From: Streptomyces sp. TSRI0107
Lineage (GTDB): Bacteria; Actinomycetota; Actinomycetes; Streptomycetales; Streptomycetaceae
Length of the DNA stretch: 64,000 nucleotides
Assembly (NCBI RefSeq): GCF_001905845.1
Contig: NZ_LIVZ01000008.1
Coordinates: forward strand, 1-64,000
Direction of reading: 5' to 3'
Every line of letters begins with the position of its first letter. Within the stretch, counting starts at the first letter, position 1. The notes beneath the pieces were generated by a model that searched no databases, had not been told where the DNA came from, and was given only the letters and a program-made list of their open reading frames with translations. This document shows positions 27,251-37,298 of this stretch, one piece after another. The position numbers and the translations under genes were made by a program.

Positions 27251-28051
27251 ATGACACAGCACAGGGACCCCTACGGCGATCTGGTGGCGGAGGGCGACGC
27301 CCTCGAGGCACTGCTCGTGGATCTCGACGAGGACGAGTGGGCGCGGCCGACACCGGCCGAGGGATGGACGGTCCGGCACCAGGTCGGCCACCTGACCATG
27401 GTGTTCGGCATGGCCGAGAAGGCCGCCGGGGACCCCGCCGCGTTCAAGGAGTTCGTCGCCAAGGTCACCAACTTCGACCAGGCCGTCCAGCACGGGCTCG
27501 AACCGTATCTGCCCATGGACGGCAAGCAGTTGCTGGACGCCTGGCGGACACAGCGGGCGGCGACCGAGCGGGCGCTGCACGGTGTGCCCCCGGCGCAGCT
27601 GGTGCCGTGGCTGGTCCGGCCGATCCCGGCGGCGGTGCTGGCGGCGGCCGGGATGATGGAGATGTTCGCGCACGGCCAGGACGTCGCCGACGCCCTCGGA
27701 GTCACCCGCGAGTACACCGACCGGATCCGGCACGTGGCCGAGTTCACCGCGATCACCTGGCAGTTCGGCTACCAGTCGCACGGCCTGCCGGAGCCCCGCG
27801 AGGGCTTCCGCTTCGAACTGACCGCGCCCTCGGGCGAGGTGTGGACGCTCGGCGTGCCCGACGCGGAGCAGCGGATCACCGGACCCGCCGTCGACCTGTG
27901 CCTGCTCGCCACCCGGCGCCGGCACCGCGACGACCTCGCGCTCACCGCGTCCGGACCGGACGCCGACCAGTGGCTGGACATCGCCCAGGCGTACCGCGGC
28001 CCGGCCGGTCCCGGGCGCAAGCCCGGCCAGTTCGCCACGCAGGCGCGCTGA
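27251..28051 (+). CDS. DinB/maleylpyruvate isomerase-type metal-binding protein (TIGR03084-like)
   Basis: A 266-aa protein. The N-terminal four-helix bundle has the typical opening DLVAEGDALEALLVDLDEDEW and TPAEGWTVRHQVGHLTMVFG (His ligand in VGHL), then MFAHGQDVADALG with another His. The C-terminal part (about 170-250) is an SCP2-like fold, LTAPSGEVWTLG. The family binds a divalent metal and includes mycothiol-dependent enzymes. It is divergent from the DUF1702 operon and lies between two blocks of core enediyne genes, so a cluster role, perhaps in thiol chemistry or protection, is possible but unproven. Confidence 0.8.
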   Translation: MTQHRDPYGDLVAEGDALEALLVDLDEDEWARPTPAEGWTVRHQVGHLTMVFGMAEKAAGDPAAFKEFVAKVTNFDQAVQHGLEPYLPMDGKQLLDAWRTQRAATERALHGVPPAQLVPWLVRPIPAAVLAAAGMMEMFAHGQDVADALGVTREYTDRIRHVAEFTAITWQFGYQSHGLPEPREGFRFELTAPSGEVWTLGVPDAEQRITGPAVDLCLLATRRRHRDDLALTASGPDADQWLDIAQAYRGPAGPGRKPGQFATQAR

Positions 28052-28437
28052 GCAAGGCCGGCGGGCCGGAGAGTTCGTGTCACCCGGAACCGGGTGACAC
28101 GGACCCCGCCCCCGCGGGGGAGCGTCGGAAACCGACGGGGGGCGCATTCCGACGGCGCACGGGAATTCGCGCCCCGAGAGCATGTGAACGGAATCCCAAT
28201 TGATTCCACGGGCCGCATTCAAAAGGCCGGCGGTGACGAGTCCCGGGCCGTGGCCGAGGATTTTCGCGACGGCCCGCCCGCGGCGCTTCTTCGAGCTTGC
28301 CGACTGCCCTGACGTGCGCAGTCTCGGCTAGCAAGCCGGGAGATGCCGACCGCACGGCAATCCCGGATCGTAGCTGTGGAATCAAATCTCGATTCGCACG
28401 CCGACCCTGACATCCACCAGAGAGAGGGGGGAGCACC
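28052..28437. promoter_or_regulatory. 386-bp gap: stacked terminator hairpins, then promoter region of the PKS operon
   Basis: The first part holds hairpins in series. The 28077-28100 hairpin has an 11-bp perfect stem, gtgtcacccgg against ccgggtgacac. A GC-rich one follows at about 28105-28121, then cgtcgg-aaa-ccgacg at 28123-28137. The second part, from about 28190, is richer in A and T and must contain the promoter of the unbV-pksE operon. No gene is seen. A purine-rich agagaggggggag immediately precedes the GTG of unbV. Confidence 0.65.
28077..28100. terminator. Strong hairpin terminator after the DinB-like gene
   Basis: An 11-bp perfect stem (28077-28087 with 28090-28100) closed by AA, 25 bp after the stop codon at 28051. 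It would insulate the PKS operon from read-through. Confidence 0.75.
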
Positions 28438-30426
28438 GTGGCGTACAGCCAGCGGATTCGCAGGCTTGTGCCGGGGCTGGTGACGGTTCTCATCGCGGCA
28501 ACACTGTTCTTCGCGACCCGGGAATCGGTCGCCGCTCCCGACGGCACGAAGGTGGCCGCCGCCTACCGCTTCAAGGAAATGCCCATCGCCATGCCGCCGG
28601 GCTACGACAAGCTGCCCAAGCGCACCGTGCGCGAGGTCAACCCGGCCTACGAGAAGATCCGTTCCTGGATCTCGTCGGTGGGCGCGAGCATCGCGATCAA
28701 CGACGTCACCGGAAACGGCCGGCCCTCCGGCATGTGCATCGTCGACACCCGCACCGACCAGGTCACGGTGACGTACACGCCCACGGCACGAAAGGCCGAC
28801 CGGTTCACGCCGTTCCTCCTCGACGCCGCGCCGCTGCCGGTGGACAACACCATGGCGCCGACCGGCTGCACCTTCGGGGACTTCAACGCGGACGCGCGCA
28901 TGGACATCCTGGTCAGCTACTGGGGACGCACCCCGATCCTCTTCCTGGCCCGCTCCGACGCGCGCACACCGTCGAACAGCGCCTATGTGCCGCGTGAGCT
29001 GGTGCCCTTCCAGTCGCGGGACGGCAAGTACCACGGCCCGCGCTGGAACACCGACGCCGTGCACGTCAGCGACCTGGACGGGGACGGCCATCCGGACATC
29101 GTCATCGGCAACTACTTCCCCGACTCCGACGTCCTCGACCCCCATGGCCTGAAGAACGTCGTGATGAACGACTCGCTGTCCCGCTCCGAGAACGCCGGCG
29201 GCGACCGCGTGCTGCGCTGGACGTCCGCCACCTCCGGCACCGAGCCCACCGCGCACTACACGGAGGACTCCAAGGCCATCCCGTACGACGCCGCCACGGG
29301 CTGGACGCTCGCCATCGCGGGCGCCGACCTGACCGGTGACGTCCTGCCGGAGCTGTACATCGCCAACGACTTCGGCCACGACCACCTGCTCTACAACCGC
29401 TCCCGTCCCGGGCAGATCCGGTTCACCGAGGCGGTCGGGGAACGCACCCCCACCACACCCAAGTCGTTCGTGCTCGGCAAGGGCTCCTTCAAGGGCATGG
29501 GCGTCGACTTCGGCGACCTGGACCGCACCGGCCGCTTCGACATGGTGGTCAGCAACATCACCGCGGCGTGGGGCCTGGAGGAGTCCAACTTCGTCTGGAA
29601 GAACCGCACTTCCGACGAGGCGGAGATGGAGCGCAAACTCGCCGACGGCGTCGCCCCGTTCACCCAGGAGGCCCGCGAGTACGGCCTGGCGTGGACCGGC
29701 TGGAACTGGGACGTCAAGATGGGCGACTTCCGCAACTCCGGCAACCAGGACGTCGTCCAGACCGACGGCTTCGTCAAGGGCGAGATCGACCGCTGGCCGT
29801 GGCTGCAGGAGATGGCCATGGCCAACGACCTCCTGCTGTCCAACCCCGCCATGTGGCCCAACGTGCAGCCGGGCGACGACATCGCCGGGGACGACAAGCT
29901 GGCGTTCTACGCCCGCACCGACGACGGCACCTTCGCCAACATCAGCGAGCAGCTCGGCCTCGCGGTGCCCACCCCCACCCGCGCCCTGGCGACCGGCGAC
30001 ACCACCGGCACCGGCGCGCTGGACCTCGCCGTGGCCCGGCAGTGGGGACCGCCCGCCTTCTACTGCAACACGTCCCCGGACCTCGGCAACCACCTCACCC
30101 TGAACCTGGTGCGGCCCTCCGAGGACCCGGCCGCGAAGGGCTCCGACGACGGCCTGTCCGGCGCCGGCACCCCCGCCTACAACGCCACGGTCCGCGCCAC
30201 CACGCCCGACGGCACGGAGATCGCACAGCTCGACGGCGGCAGCGGCCACAGCGGCTTCCGCAGCTTCGAGGTCCGCTTCGGACTCGGCTCCTACGACGGA
30301 CCCGTGAACCTGGACATCCGGTGGCGTGACGCCGACGGCAACGTCCACCAGCAGGAACGCCGCCTCGACCCCGGCACCCACACCCTCATGCTCACCGGCG
30401 ACGCGCAGGAGGTACCGAGCACATGA
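28438..30426 (+). CDS. unbV: UnbV: FG-GAP/ASPIC-UnbV repeat protein of the enediyne core
   Basis: A 662-aa protein with an N-terminal signal peptide or anchor (residues 10-25, LVPGLVTVLIAATLFFA). FG-GAP-like beta-propeller repeats carry Ca-binding-type Asp clusters: SDLDGDGHPDIVIGN, ADLTGDVLPELYIAND, GDLDRTGRFDMVVSN and GDFRNSGNQDVVQTD. The C-terminal ASPIC/UnbV domain ends with GSGHSGFRSFEVRFGLG. UnbV is one of the conserved enediyne warhead-cassette proteins; its biochemical role is unknown. It probably acts at or outside the membrane. It starts at GTG and overlaps unbU by 4 bp. Confidence 0.94.
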   Translation: MAYSQRIRRLVPGLVTVLIAATLFFATRESVAAPDGTKVAAAYRFKEMPIAMPPGYDKLPKRTVREVNPAYEKIRSWISSVGASIAINDVTGNGRPSGMCIVDTRTDQVTVTYTPTARKADRFTPFLLDAAPLPVDNTMAPTGCTFGDFNADARMDILVSYWGRTPILFLARSDARTPSNSAYVPRELVPFQSRDGKYHGPRWNTDAVHVSDLDGDGHPDIVIGNYFPDSDVLDPHGLKNVVMNDSLSRSENAGGDRVLRWTSATSGTEPTAHYTEDSKAIPYDAATGWTLAIAGADLTGDVLPELYIANDFGHDHLLYNRSRPGQIRFTEAVGERTPTTPKSFVLGKGSFKGMGVDFGDLDRTGRFDMVVSNITAAWGLEESNFVWKNRTSDEAEMERKLADGVAPFTQEAREYGLAWTGWNWDVKMGDFRNSGNQDVVQTDGFVKGEIDRWPWLQEMAMANDLLLSNPAMWPNVQPGDDIAGDDKLAFYARTDDGTFANISEQLGLAVPTPTRALATGDTTGTGALDLAVARQWGPPAFYCNTSPDLGNHLTLNLVRPSEDPAAKGSDDGLSGAGTPAYNATVRATTPDGTEIAQLDGGSGHSGFRSFEVRFGLGSYDGPVNLDIRWRDADGNVHQQERRLDPGTHTLMLTGDAQEVPST

Positions 30427-31424
30427 CCGCGACGGTGACCCAACCCGCCGCGGGGCAGGCACCGCAGGCCGGCGCGCCGCGCCCGGCCGGCAAACCCGAC
30501 CCGCGCTATCTCGCACTGCGCAACTTCGCAATCTCCATCAGCGTGTTCAACGTCTTCGGCTACACCCTGCTCGGCTTCGAGCAGCCGTGGCTCTGGCCGA
30601 TCCTGGCCGTGCTCTGCGGCTACGCCACCGAGATCGGCCTCGAACTGATCAGCGCCTGGGCGTACAAGCGCGCCCCGCGCTTCCGGGGCCGGGGCGTGCG
30701 CGGGGTGTACGAGTTCCTGCTGCCCGCCCACATCACCTCGCTGGCCGTGTCGATGCTCACCTACGGCAACGACCTGTTCCTGCCGGTCCTGTTCGGCGTG
30801 GTCGTCGGCGTCGGCGGCAAGCACGTGTTCCAGGCGCCGATCGCGGGCCGGATGCGGCACTTCATGAACCCGTCGAACTTCGGCATCACCGTCTCGCTGC
30901 TCTGCTTCGGCACCTGGTTCAGCATCGCGCCGCCGTACCAGTTCACGGAGAACGCGAACAATTTCTTCCGGATGGCCATCCCGCTGATCATCGCGACCGC
31001 GGGAACCGTCATCAACGCCATCCTGACCAAGCGCGTCGCGCTGATCGTCGGCTGGCTCGGCGGCTTCGCGATCCAGGGCGTGATCCGGCACTTCGTCTGG
31101 GACGTCGCGGTCTACTCGGCGGTCGGCACGATGAGCGGCGTCGCCTTCGTGCTCTTCACCAACTACATGATCAGCGACCCGGGTACCACGCCGACCAAGG
31201 CCCGCAACCAGTTCATGTTCGGCGCGTCGGTCGCGATGGTCTACGGGGTGATGATGCTCTTCAACGTCGTCTACACGCTGTTCTTCGCCACCACCGCGGT
31301 GTGCGCCCTGCGCGGCATCGGCTGGTGGGTGGCCCACTTCAGGCAGCGCCGCCGCGAGCGGGCCGCCGCCGTGCCGTCCGCGACCGCGGGCACGGCCACC
31401 GGATCCGAGGCGGTGGCGGCATGA
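30423..31424 (+). CDS. unbU: UnbU: membrane protein of the enediyne core (RnfD-like)
   Basis: A 333-aa integral membrane protein with about eight hydrophobic segments. It resembles the RnfD/NqrB type of electron-transport membrane subunits, most clearly in GRMRHFMNPSNFGITVSLLCFG and TNYMISDPGTTPTKARNQFMFG. The motif SDPGTTP is typical of that superfamily. UnbU is always found with UnbV and PksE in enediyne cassettes. A role in flavin- or electron-linked membrane chemistry, or in export, is inference. It overlaps both neighbours by 4 bp. Confidence 0.93.
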   Translation: MTATVTQPAAGQAPQAGAPRPAGKPDPRYLALRNFAISISVFNVFGYTLLGFEQPWLWPILAVLCGYATEIGLELISAWAYKRAPRFRGRGVRGVYEFLLPAHITSLAVSMLTYGNDLFLPVLFGVVVGVGGKHVFQAPIAGRMRHFMNPSNFGITVSLLCFGTWFSIAPPYQFTENANNFFRMAIPLIIATAGTVINAILTKRVALIVGWLGGFAIQGVIRHFVWDVAVYSAVGTMSGVAFVLFTNYMISDPGTTPTKARNQFMFGASVAMVYGVMMLFNVVYTLFFATTAVCALRGIGWWVAHFRQRRRERAAAVPSATAGTATGSEAVAA

Positions 31425-34400
31425 CCGGAGCGCCGTCGCGTATCGCCGTCGTCGGGATGGCCTGCCGCTACCCCGACGCCGAGACGCCCGAGCAGCTGTG
31501 GCAGAACGTCCTGGCCGGGCGGCGCGCCTTCCGCCGCCTCCCGGACGAGCGGATGCGCCACGAGGACTACTACTCGCCCGACCCCGCCGCCCCGGACCGC
31601 CACTACGCACGCAAGGCGGCCGTCCTGGAGGGGTACGAGTTCGACCGCGTCAGGCACCGCGTCGCCGGCAGCACCTTCCGCGCCACGGACATGACGCACT
31701 GGCTGGCCCTCGACACCGTCGCGCGGGCCCTGGAGGACGCGGGGTTCCCCGACGGCGGGGGCCTGCCGGCGGCCACCACCGGCGCCGTCCTCGGCAACAG
31801 CCTCACCGGCGAGTTCAGCCGCGCCAACCTGATGCGGCTGCGCTGGCCGTACGTCCGGCGCACGGTCGGCGCGGCGCTGCGCGAGCAGGGCTGGTCGGAC
31901 AAGGAGCTGGCCGGGTTCCTGGCCGGTCTGGAGGAGCGGTACAAGCAGCCGTTCCCGCCGATCGACGAGGACAGCCTGGCCGGCGGCCTGGCCAACACCA
32001 TCGCCGGACGCATCTGCAACCACTTCGACCTCGGTGGCGGCGGGTTCACGGTCGACGGCGCCTGCTCCTCCTCGCTGCTGTCCGTCGCCACCGCGTGCGA
32101 CGCGCTGGCCGCCGGGAAGTGGGACGTGGCCATCGCGGGCGGCGTGGATCTGAGCATCGACCCGTTCGAGGTGATCGGCTTCGCCAAGACGGGAGCCCTG
32201 GCCACCGGCGAGATGCGCGTCTACGACCGCGGCTCCAACGGCTTCTGGCCCGGTGAGGGCTGCGGTGCCGTGGTGCTGATGCGGGACGAGGACGCCGTGG
32301 CGCAGGAACGTTTCCGTTACGGGGTGATCGCTGGCTGGGGCTGGTCCTCGGACGGCCGCGGCGGCATCACCCGCCCCGAGGCGAGCGGCCACCGCCTCGC
32401 CCTCGACCGGGCCTACCGCTCCGCCGGATTCGGCCTGGAGACCGTCTCCTACCTGGAGGGCCACGGCACCGGCACCGCCGTGGGCGACGCCACCGAGCTG
32501 CGCGCCCTGTCCGAGGCCCGCCGGGCCGCCGACCCGGACGCGCCGCCCGCCGCCCTCGGCACCGTCAAGGGCAACATGGGCCACACCAAGGCCGCGGCCG
32601 GGATCGCCGGCCTGCTCAAGGCCCTGCTCGTGGTGCGCCACCAGATCATCCCCCCGGCCACCGGCCACCACGACCCGCACCCCGAACTGCTCGGCGAGCG
32701 GCCCGCGTTGCGGGTGCCGCGCCAGGCCGAGGCGTGGCCCGACGGCGCCCCGCGGCGAGCCGGGGTCTCCTCGATGGGCTTCGGCGGCATCAACGCGCAC
32801 GTCGTCGTCGAGCACGCCGACGGGGTGCGCCGCACCGCCCTGCCCCGGTCCGCCGTCCGCCTGGTCCGCTCCCGCCAGGACTGCGAGCTGCTCCTGGTCG
32901 ACGCGGACGACACCGCCGGGCTGCGCGGACGGCTGGCCGGGCTCGCCGCCCTCGCCGGACGCCTGTCCTACGCCGAACTCGCGGACCTGGCGGCCTCGTT
33001 GCAGGCCGAGCTGGCGGGCCGTGCGGTCCGGGCCGCCGTCGTCGCCTCGTCGCCGGAGCAGGCGGAGGAACGCTTCACCGAGCTGCTGGCCCGGGTCGAC
33101 GGGGGTGCGCGCACCGTCGTCGAGCCGGCCGGCGGGCTGTTCCTCGGCCGCCGTACCGACGTACCGCCCCGGATCGGATTCCTCTTCCCCGGGCAGGGCG
33201 CCGGCCGCGGCGGCGACGGGGGCGCGCTGCGCGCCCGCTTCGCCGCCGTCGACGAGCTGTACCGGGACCAGGCCCTCCCGGTCGGCGGCGACCAGGTCGC
33301 GACCGAGGTCGCCCAGCCCCGGATCGTCACGGCCTCCGCGGCCGGGCTGCGCGTGCTGGCGATGCTCGGCATCACCGGCACGTCCGCCGCGGGCCACAGC
33401 CTGGGCGAACTGACGGCCCTGCACTGGGCCGGGGCCATGGACGAGGCCGGGCTGCTGCGCACGGCGGCGGCGCGCGGCCGGGTGATGGCCGCCGCCAGCG
33501 ACGGCGGGGGCGCGATGGTGAGCATCGCCGCGGGCCCCGCGTCGGTGGAGCCGCTGCTCGCCGGTGAGCCCGTGGTGATCGCCGGGTACAACGGGCCCCG
33601 CCAGACCGTGGTCTCGGGGCCCGCCGCCGCCGTCGAGCGGGTGAGCGCGCGGGCCGCCGCCCAGGGGCTCGGCTCGCAGCGCATCAACGTCTCGCACGCC
33701 TTCCACTCGGCCGCGGTCGCCCCGGCGGCGCGCGCGTTCGCCCGGCATCTGGCGGAGGAGCGGCTCGCGCCACTGGAGCGGCGGGTGGTCTCCACGGTCA
33801 CCGGCGCGCCGCTCGCCCTGGACACCGACGTGGCGGAGCTGCTGACCCGTCAGGTTCTCGCGCCGGTGCGGTTCACGGAGGCGGTGCGGGGTGTGGCGGC
33901 CGAGAGCGAGCTGCTGCTGGAGGTCGGCCCGGGGCGCATCCTGAGCGGTCTCGCCGCGGAGACGGTGGACGTTCCGGTGATCGCCCTCGACACCGACGGC
34001 AGGTCCCTCGCGGGGCTCTTCCAGGGGGTGGCCGCGGCGTGGGTGCTCGGCGCCCCGGTGCGCCACCGGGAGCTGTTCCGGGACCGCTTCACCCGGCCGC
34101 TGCCGCTGGACAAGGAGTTCCGCTTCCTGGCGAGCCCGTGCGAGTCGGCGCCGGACGGGGACCTGCCGCTCCCGGCGGACACCGGGACGGACCCCGTCGC
34201 CGCGGCGGCCGTACGGCCGCCGGCCGGGGACTTTGCCGAGGACGGCGCGAGCACGCTCGACATCCTGATGCGGCTGGCCGCGGCCCGTGCCGAGCTGCCG
34301 CCGTCGGCCGTCTCGCCGGACACCAACCCACTGGACGAGCTGCACCTCAGCTCGATCACCGTCGGCCAGATCATGAACGACGCGGCCCGTGAACTGGGCG

Positions 34401-37291
34401 TCGAGGCGATCGCCACGACCTCGGCGTTCGCCACGTCGACGCTGGCCGAACTGGCGGCCCTGCTGGACGAGCTGTCCGGCACGGCCCTGCCGTCCGACGC
34501 GGACCGTACGACGGCGGCGGCCGGTGTCGCGCCGTGGGTCCGGGCGTTCTCGGTCGACCTCGTCGAGGCCGCACCGGCGGGCGTGGCCGGGCAGGCCGGC
34601 TCCGCCGCGGGAGACGGGGCGGACTGGGCCGTGTTCGCCCCCGACCGGCATCCGCTGGCCGGGCCGCTCGCGGCGGCGCTCCGGGACGCCGGGCTCGGCG
34701 GGGGCGTGCTGCTCTGCCTGCCCGCCGACTGCGACGACGAGCACGCCGCGCTGATGCTCTCCGCCGCCCGCGCCGCCCTGCACCCCACCGCGCCGGCCGC
34801 CCGGTTCGTCGCGGTCGGCGACCGGCGCGGGGCCGCCGGGCTGGCCAAGACGCTCCACCTGGAGGCGCCCGCCACCGCCACGACGGTGGTCACGCTCCCG
34901 CTGAACAGCCTGTCCGACGTGGCGGGGCTGGCGCGCCGGATCGTCGCGGACGTCGCGGGGACCAGCGGGTTCAGCGAGGTGCACTACGACGCGGCGGGCG
35001 TCCGCCGGGTGCCGGTGCTGCGGGCCCTGCCGCCCGTCGACGTCTCCGGCGCCGGCAGCGGGGCCCGGGTCCCGCTGACCGTCGCCGACGTCCTGCTGGT
35101 CACCGGCGGAGGCAAGGGCATCACCGCCGAGTGCGCCCTGTCCCTCGCCCGTGAGTCCGGCTGTGCCATCGGCCTGCTCGGGCGGTCCGACCCCGAGACC
35201 GACCGGGAGCTCGCCGCCAACCTCGGCCGGATGGCGGCCTCGGGCGTCCGCTTCCACTACGCCCGAGCCGACGTCACCTCGGCCGGTGACACCAAGGCCG
35301 CCGTGCAGGAGATACGTGAACGGCTCGGCCCCGTCACCGCCGTGCTGCACGGCGCGGGACGCAACGAACCGCGCGCCCTCGCCGACCTCGACGAGGCGTC
35401 GTTCCGCCGCACCCTCGCCGTGAAGATCGCCGGGCTGGAGGCGGTCCTCGCCGCCGTCGACCCGGCGGACCTCAGGCTGGTCGTCGCGTTCGGCAGCATC
35501 ATCGGCCGGGCCGGACTGCGCGGCGAGGCCGACTACGCCACCGCCAACGACTGGCTGACGGAGCGGATCGCGCGGCTGCGCCGGGACCTGCCCGGCTGCC
35601 GGTGCGTGGCGCTGGAGTGGTCGGTGTGGTCCGGCACCGGGATGGGGGAGCGGCTCGGGGTGCTCGAGTCGCTGCTGCGGGAGGGCATCGAGCCGATCCC
35701 GGCCGACGAGGGCGTCGCGATGCTCCGGCAGGTGCTGGCCGACCCGGACATGCCCGACACCCTGGTCGTCATGGGCCGCGCCGGCGGCCTGCCGACCCTC
35801 ACCCTGGAGGAGCGCGAACTGCCGCTGCTCCGGTTCGTGGAGGGCGTCCAGGCCCACTACCCCGGTGTCGAACTCGTGGCCGACTCCGAGCTGTCCGCCG
35901 CCACCGACCCCTACCTCGCCGACCACCTCCTCGACGGCACCCTGCTGCTGCCGGCGGTGCTCGGCATGGAGGCCATGGCGCAGGCCGCCGCGGCGCTCAC
36001 CGGCCGCACCGGCCGCGACGCGGTGCCCGTCCTGGAGGACGCCGAGTTCCTGCGTCCGGTGGCGGTGCCGCCGGACGGTACGACCACCGTGCGGGTGGCC
36101 GTGCTGGCCACCGGCCCCGACACGGTCCGCGCGGTGATCCGCAGCAGCGAGACGGACTTCCGCGCCGACCACTTCCGCGCGGTGCTGCGCTACGGGCCGC
36201 ACCCGCGGCCGGCGGACGGTCCGGTCCCGCCCGAGGGCGTGCCCCCGGCGCTGGACCCGGCGCGGGAGATGTACGGGCCGGTGCTGTTCCAGGGCGCCCG
36301 CTTCCAGCGGCTGCGGGGCTACCGGCACCTCGCGGCCAAGGAGTGCGTCGCGGACATCTCGACGTCCGCCACCGCGCCCTGGTTCGCGGGCTTCCTCTCG
36401 CCCGACCTGGTGCTGGCCGACCCGGGCACCCGGGACGCGCTGATGCACTCCATCCAGGCGTGCGTGCCGGACGCGACGCTGCTGCCGGTCGGCATCGAGC
36501 GGCTGCACCTCGCCGACCCGGCCACGGCGGCCGCCGGCGACCGGGTGGTCCTGCACGCCGTCGAGCGCTCCCGGGACGGCGACACCTACGTCTACGACCT
36601 CGACGTCCGCGACGAGCACGGCACGGTCGTCGAACGCTGGACGGGCCTGACGCTGCGTGCCGTCCGCAAGCTGGACGGCTCCGGCCCCTGGGAGCCCGCG
36701 CTGCTCGGCCCCTACCTGGAGCGGCGCGCCGAGGCGGTGCTGTCCGCGCCGGTGCGGATCGCCGTCCACCCGGACGGGGACGACGCCGACGGCGGCCGGG
36801 ACGCCCGGCGGGCCCGCACCGCCCACGCCCTCGGCCAGGCGCTCGGCCGCCCGGTGACGCTCAGGCACCGCCCGGACGGGCGTCCCGAGGTGGACGGCGG
36901 CCCGTACGTCTCCGCCTCCCACGGGGCCGGCGTGACCCTCGCCGTGGCGGGAGACCGGCCGGTCGCGTGCGACGTGCAGCGCGTCGGCACGCACGGCCCG
37001 GACGACTGGGAGGGGCTGCTGGGCGCCGGCGGGCTCGCGCTGGCCCGGCTGATCGCGGCCGAGCACGGCGAGGACCTGCCGCTCGCCGCGACCCGGGTGT
37101 GGGGCGCCGTCGAGTGCCTGCGCAAGAGCGGCCGGGCGCACGTCGAGCTGACCGTGGACGGCGGCCCCGGGGCGCCGGAGCGGTGGGTGGTGCTGCGGTG
37201 CGGCGCGGCCCGGATCGCCACCGTCCCGGCCGTCCTGCGCGGTGCGCCGGAACCGGCGGTGTTCGCCGTGCTGACAGAGAAGGAGGGGTGA
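31421..37291 (+). CDS. pksE: Iterative enediyne polyketide synthase PksE
   Basis: A 1956-aa iterative type I PKS with the enediyne domain order. The KS (about 1-450) has Cys-His-His at C215 (DGACSSS), H348 and H388. The AT (about 580-900) has GHSLGE with Ser660. The unusual enediyne ACP carries LHLSSI, with S978 as the likely phosphopantetheine site. The KR starts near 1220 (VTGGGKGI) with Tyr1372. The DH has H1502 in DHLLDG. A C-terminal phosphopantetheinyl transferase domain (about 1770-1950) has ACDVQR and ECLRKS. It builds the linear polyene precursor from malonyl-CoA and modifies its own ACP. Translation is coupled to unbU, and the thioesterase gene follows after 7 bp. Confidence 0.97.
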   Translation: MTGAPSRIAVVGMACRYPDAETPEQLWQNVLAGRRAFRRLPDERMRHEDYYSPDPAAPDRHYARKAAVLEGYEFDRVRHRVAGSTFRATDMTHWLALDTVARALEDAGFPDGGGLPAATTGAVLGNSLTGEFSRANLMRLRWPYVRRTVGAALREQGWSDKELAGFLAGLEERYKQPFPPIDEDSLAGGLANTIAGRICNHFDLGGGGFTVDGACSSSLLSVATACDALAAGKWDVAIAGGVDLSIDPFEVIGFAKTGALATGEMRVYDRGSNGFWPGEGCGAVVLMRDEDAVAQERFRYGVIAGWGWSSDGRGGITRPEASGHRLALDRAYRSAGFGLETVSYLEGHGTGTAVGDATELRALSEARRAADPDAPPAALGTVKGNMGHTKAAAGIAGLLKALLVVRHQIIPPATGHHDPHPELLGERPALRVPRQAEAWPDGAPRRAGVSSMGFGGINAHVVVEHADGVRRTALPRSAVRLVRSRQDCELLLVDADDTAGLRGRLAGLAALAGRLSYAELADLAASLQAELAGRAVRAAVVASSPEQAEERFTELLARVDGGARTVVEPAGGLFLGRRTDVPPRIGFLFPGQGAGRGGDGGALRARFAAVDELYRDQALPVGGDQVATEVAQPRIVTASAAGLRVLAMLGITGTSAAGHSLGELTALHWAGAMDEAGLLRTAAARGRVMAAASDGGGAMVSIAAGPASVEPLLAGEPVVIAGYNGPRQTVVSGPAAAVERVSARAAAQGLGSQRINVSHAFHSAAVAPAARAFARHLAEERLAPLERRVVSTVTGAPLALDTDVAELLTRQVLAPVRFTEAVRGVAAESELLLEVGPGRILSGLAAETVDVPVIALDTDGRSLAGLFQGVAAAWVLGAPVRHRELFRDRFTRPLPLDKEFRFLASPCESAPDGDLPLPADTGTDPVAAAAVRPPAGDFAEDGASTLDILMRLAAARAELPPSAVSPDTNPLDELHLSSITVGQIMNDAARELGVEAIATTSAFATSTLAELAALLDELSGTALPSDADRTTAAAGVAPWVRAFSVDLVEAAPAGVAGQAGSAAGDGADWAVFAPDRHPLAGPLAAALRDAGLGGGVLLCLPADCDDEHAALMLSAARAALHPTAPAARFVAVGDRRGAAGLAKTLHLEAPATATTVVTLPLNSLSDVAGLARRIVADVAGTSGFSEVHYDAAGVRRVPVLRALPPVDVSGAGSGARVPLTVADVLLVTGGGKGITAECALSLARESGCAIGLLGRSDPETDRELAANLGRMAASGVRFHYARADVTSAGDTKAAVQEIRERLGPVTAVLHGAGRNEPRALADLDEASFRRTLAVKIAGLEAVLAAVDPADLRLVVAFGSIIGRAGLRGEADYATANDWLTERIARLRRDLPGCRCVALEWSVWSGTGMGERLGVLESLLREGIEPIPADEGVAMLRQVLADPDMPDTLVVMGRAGGLPTLTLEERELPLLRFVEGVQAHYPGVELVADSELSAATDPYLADHLLDGTLLLPAVLGMEAMAQAAAALTGRTGRDAVPVLEDAEFLRPVAVPPDGTTTVRVAVLATGPDTVRAVIRSSETDFRADHFRAVLRYGPHPRPADGPVPPEGVPPALDPAREMYGPVLFQGARFQRLRGYRHLAAKECVADISTSATAPWFAGFLSPDLVLADPGTRDALMHSIQACVPDATLLPVGIERLHLADPATAAAGDRVVLHAVERSRDGDTYVYDLDVRDEHGTVVERWTGLTLRAVRKLDGSGPWEPALLGPYLERRAEAVLSAPVRIAVHPDGDDADGGRDARRARTAHALGQALGRPVTLRHRPDGRPEVDGGPYVSASHGAGVTLAVAGDRPVACDVQRVGTHGPDDWEGLLGAGGLALARLIAAEHGEDLPLAATRVWGAVECLRKSGRAHVELTVDGGPGAPERWVVLRCGAARIATVPAVLRGAPEPAVFAVLTEKEG

Positions 37292-37298
37292 GGGACCG

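Noticed and set aside
28219..30531. A 770-codon minus-strand open frame opposite unbV
   Set aside because: Its translation is repetitive Gly/Val/Arg sequence with no domain, while unbV has FG-GAP and ASPIC/UnbV features and a good start.
31271..37141. A very long open frame on the minus strand opposite pksE
   Set aside because: It lies wholly antisense to a clear PKS with intact motifs, and its translation is Gly/Arg/Val/Pro-rich low-complexity sequence without domains, as expected from GC-rich codon bias.
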